From positions 1-33,799 of the forward strand of contig DVKE01000055.1 of the NCBI GenBank assembly GCA_018716225.1: DNA of 33,799 bases. Reading direction: 5' to 3'. Shown in pieces: positions 33,241 through 33,799 of the stretch. How positions within the stretch are numbered: the first letter of the stretch is position 1; each line of letters starts with the position of its first letter. A program made the position numbers and the translations under genes. The notes beneath the pieces are model-generated. The model did not search any database. It was not told the origin of the DNA and saw only the letters and a program-made list of their open reading frames with translations. The DNA is from Candidatus Onthousia faecigallinarum. Its GTDB lineage: Bacteria; Bacillota_I; Bacilli_A; RF39; UBA660.

Positions 33241-33265
33241 CATATTGTGCTATATTAGCATAGCA
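33228..33265. promoter_or_regulatory. Candidate operator of the RelB/DinJ-like gene
   Basis: TGCTA (33248-33252) and TAGCA (33256-33260) form an inverted repeat just upstream of the -35 box. Another TAGCA follows at 33261-33265, and ATGCTAT lies at 33228-33233 inside the promoter spacer. Repeated half-sites around a ribbon-helix-helix gene fit autoregulation. Confidence 0.5.
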
Positions 33266-33359
33266 TTATATTGTATTGCTACTGTTTGTTATTTCTATTG
33301 GTTTGTTTTCTTTGATTTTTCTTAATTTTTCCAAAATATAGCGGGATTCCAAAAAAATC

Positions 33360-33388
33360 TTGAAAGAAGGTATATTCGATGTTATACT
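33360..33388 (+). promoter_or_regulatory. Promoter of the poly-G transcription unit
   Basis: TTGAAA (33360-33365) and TATACT (33383-33388), 17 bases apart. A start near 33395 is followed by AGAGGGTG and an ATG at 33424. Confidence 0.7.
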
Positions 33389-33423
33389 CTAAATAAAGAT
33401 AGGTAGTAAAGAGGGTGTTATAA

Positions 33424-33516
33424 ATGCAGAAGGGGATTTTAAAAAGTCAAAAAAAATTTGTTTTTGCATATATAAACAATTGTTCGATTGGGGGGGGCTT
33501 TAGAATTACCTTATAG
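33424..33516 (+). CDS. Possible small peptide with a G8 tract
   Basis: A 30-codon frame beginning MQKGILKSQKKFVFAYINN, behind AGAGGGTGTTATAA and a good promoter. A run of eight G at 33490-33497 lies inside it. With one G fewer, the frame would run on past this stop to a TGA after 33580. I recognise no family. The region could instead be a non-coding leader RNA ended by the terminator at 33544-33580. From 33189 to 33655 nothing else looks like a gene. Confidence 0.35.
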   Translation: MQKGILKSQKKFVFAYINNCSIGGGFRITL

Positions 33517-33543
33517 CATAAGGCTTTTTCATCGTGTCAAAAT

Positions 33544-33580
33544 AAGAATAGGATGTAGAGATCCTGTTCTTTTTTCTTTT
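33544..33580 (+). terminator. Intrinsic terminator of the poly-G unit
   Basis: AGAATAGGAT (33545-33554) pairs with ATCCTGTTCT (33561-33570) with one wobble and a six-base loop, then a T-rich tract. It gives a predicted transcript of about 180 bases from 33395. Confidence 0.8.
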
Positions 33581-33605
33581 CTAGAATGATTCTATGTGTT
33601 AGAAT
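33577..33605 (+). promoter_or_regulatory. Probable promoter of the TasA/CalY-like gene
   Basis: TTTTCT (33577-33582) and TAGAAT (33600-33605), 17 bases apart, with an extended TG before the -10 box. A perfect inverted repeat TAGAAT-G-ATTCTA at 33582-33594 lies in the spacer and could be an operator. Confidence 0.45.
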
Positions 33606-33655
33606 AAAAATAGAAGATCTAGGGAAGGATAAAATAGAAGGAGTGTAAGAAAAAA

Positions 33656-33799
33656 ATGAAAAAGAAAGAAAAGATTGTATTAGTAGGATTAATTCTATTA
33701 CTAGTTGTAACCATTGTAGGAGTAAGTTATGCGGCTTTTTCTTATAGTAAAAGAGGAGAAAAAGTAAATACGATCACAACTGGTCAAATTGTGATGACT
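33656..33799 (+). CDS. Start of a TasA/CalY-like secreted protein (cut by window edge)
   Basis: The first 48 codons of a gene that runs off the window. A lysine-rich n-region (MKKKEKI) is followed by one hydrophobic segment (VLVGLILLLVVTIVGVSYA), then AAFSYSKRGEKVNTITTGQI. The VSYAAFS junction and the KVNTITTG strand resemble signal peptides and mature starts of TasA/CalY-like fibre proteins and related surface proteins of Firmicutes. AAGGAG lies 12 bases before the ATG, a long spacing. The product is inferred from the signal region only. Confidence 0.55.
   Translation, partial: MKKKEKIVLVGLILLLVVTIVGVSYAAFSYSKRGEKVNTITTGQIVMT

Noticed and set aside
33509-33530. Second terminator CCTTAT/ATAAGG before the one at 33544
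   Set aside because: The stem is six pairs, AT-rich and with a three-base loop. It is much weaker than the following hairpin and is not called.
1-33799. Mycoplasma-type code with TGA as tryptophan
   Set aside because: TGA ends map and the gene at 19953-20564 at sensible places, and conserved tryptophans are TGG, so the standard bacterial code applies.
1-33799. CRISPR arrays, tRNA or rRNA genes, insertion sequences
   Set aside because: No regularly spaced repeats, no cloverleaf-like sequence with a CCA end, and no transposase-like protein or terminal inverted repeats were noticed by reading. A tool search could still find something short.

Overview
The window is AT-rich, densely coded DNA of a low-GC Gram-positive bacterium. 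Nearly every gene has a strong AGGAGG-type ribosome binding site. TGA is used as a stop (map, and the gene at 19953) and tryptophan is TGG, so the code is standard and a Mycoplasma-type code is excluded. A T-box leader, the ytxG/ytxH-like pair, a Cse60-like small protein, FemABX proteins and the absence of rpmD (L30) point to an uncultured Bacilli or Mycoplasmatota-related Firmicute that keeps a cell wall. The species cannot be named from the sequence.

Region 1 (1-14350) is a single S10-spc-alpha superoperon read on the plus strand. It runs from a strong promoter and a structured S10 leader RNA through rpsJ, rplC, rplD, rplW, rplB, rpsS, rplV, rpsC, rplP, rpmC, rpsQ, rplN, rplX, rplE, rpsN, rpsH, rplF, rplR, rpsE, rplO, secY, adk, map, infA, rpmJ, rpsM, rpsK, rpoA and rplQ to an intrinsic terminator. 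Oddities are an acidic tail on L3, no rpmD between rpsE and rplO, and a variant P-loop in adenylate kinase.

Region 2 (14350-16433) is a separate cassette with its own promoter: an AAA15-type ATPase and an RloB-like TOPRIM-type protein, a pairing typical of phage defence. An in-frame TAA interrupts rloB.

Region 3 (16500-20580) is a leucine-specific T-box operon: a small membrane protein, a leucyl-tRNA synthetase carrying a complete Nudix hydrolase domain inserted in its body, and an unknown helical protein. A terminator shared with the convergent cysteine-rich gene closes it.

Region 4 (20549-28650) is a cell-wall region: a MurJ/SpoVB-like lipid flippase surrounded by four FemABX-family genes that probably add bridge amino acids to lipid II. 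Between two of them lies an apparent type I toxin-antitoxin module: a 31-residue hydrophobic peptide, a convergent small RNA, a shared terminator and direct repeats laid out like the Fst/par system.

Region 5 (28680-33799) has an endonuclease/exonuclease/phosphatase-family gene, a small coiled-coil protein, trmB, a lipoprotein, a long Glu/Lys-rich protein, the ytxG/ytxH-like pair, a solitary RelB/DinJ antitoxin, a short transcription unit with a run of eight G, and the beginning of a TasA/CalY-like secreted protein cut by the window edge.
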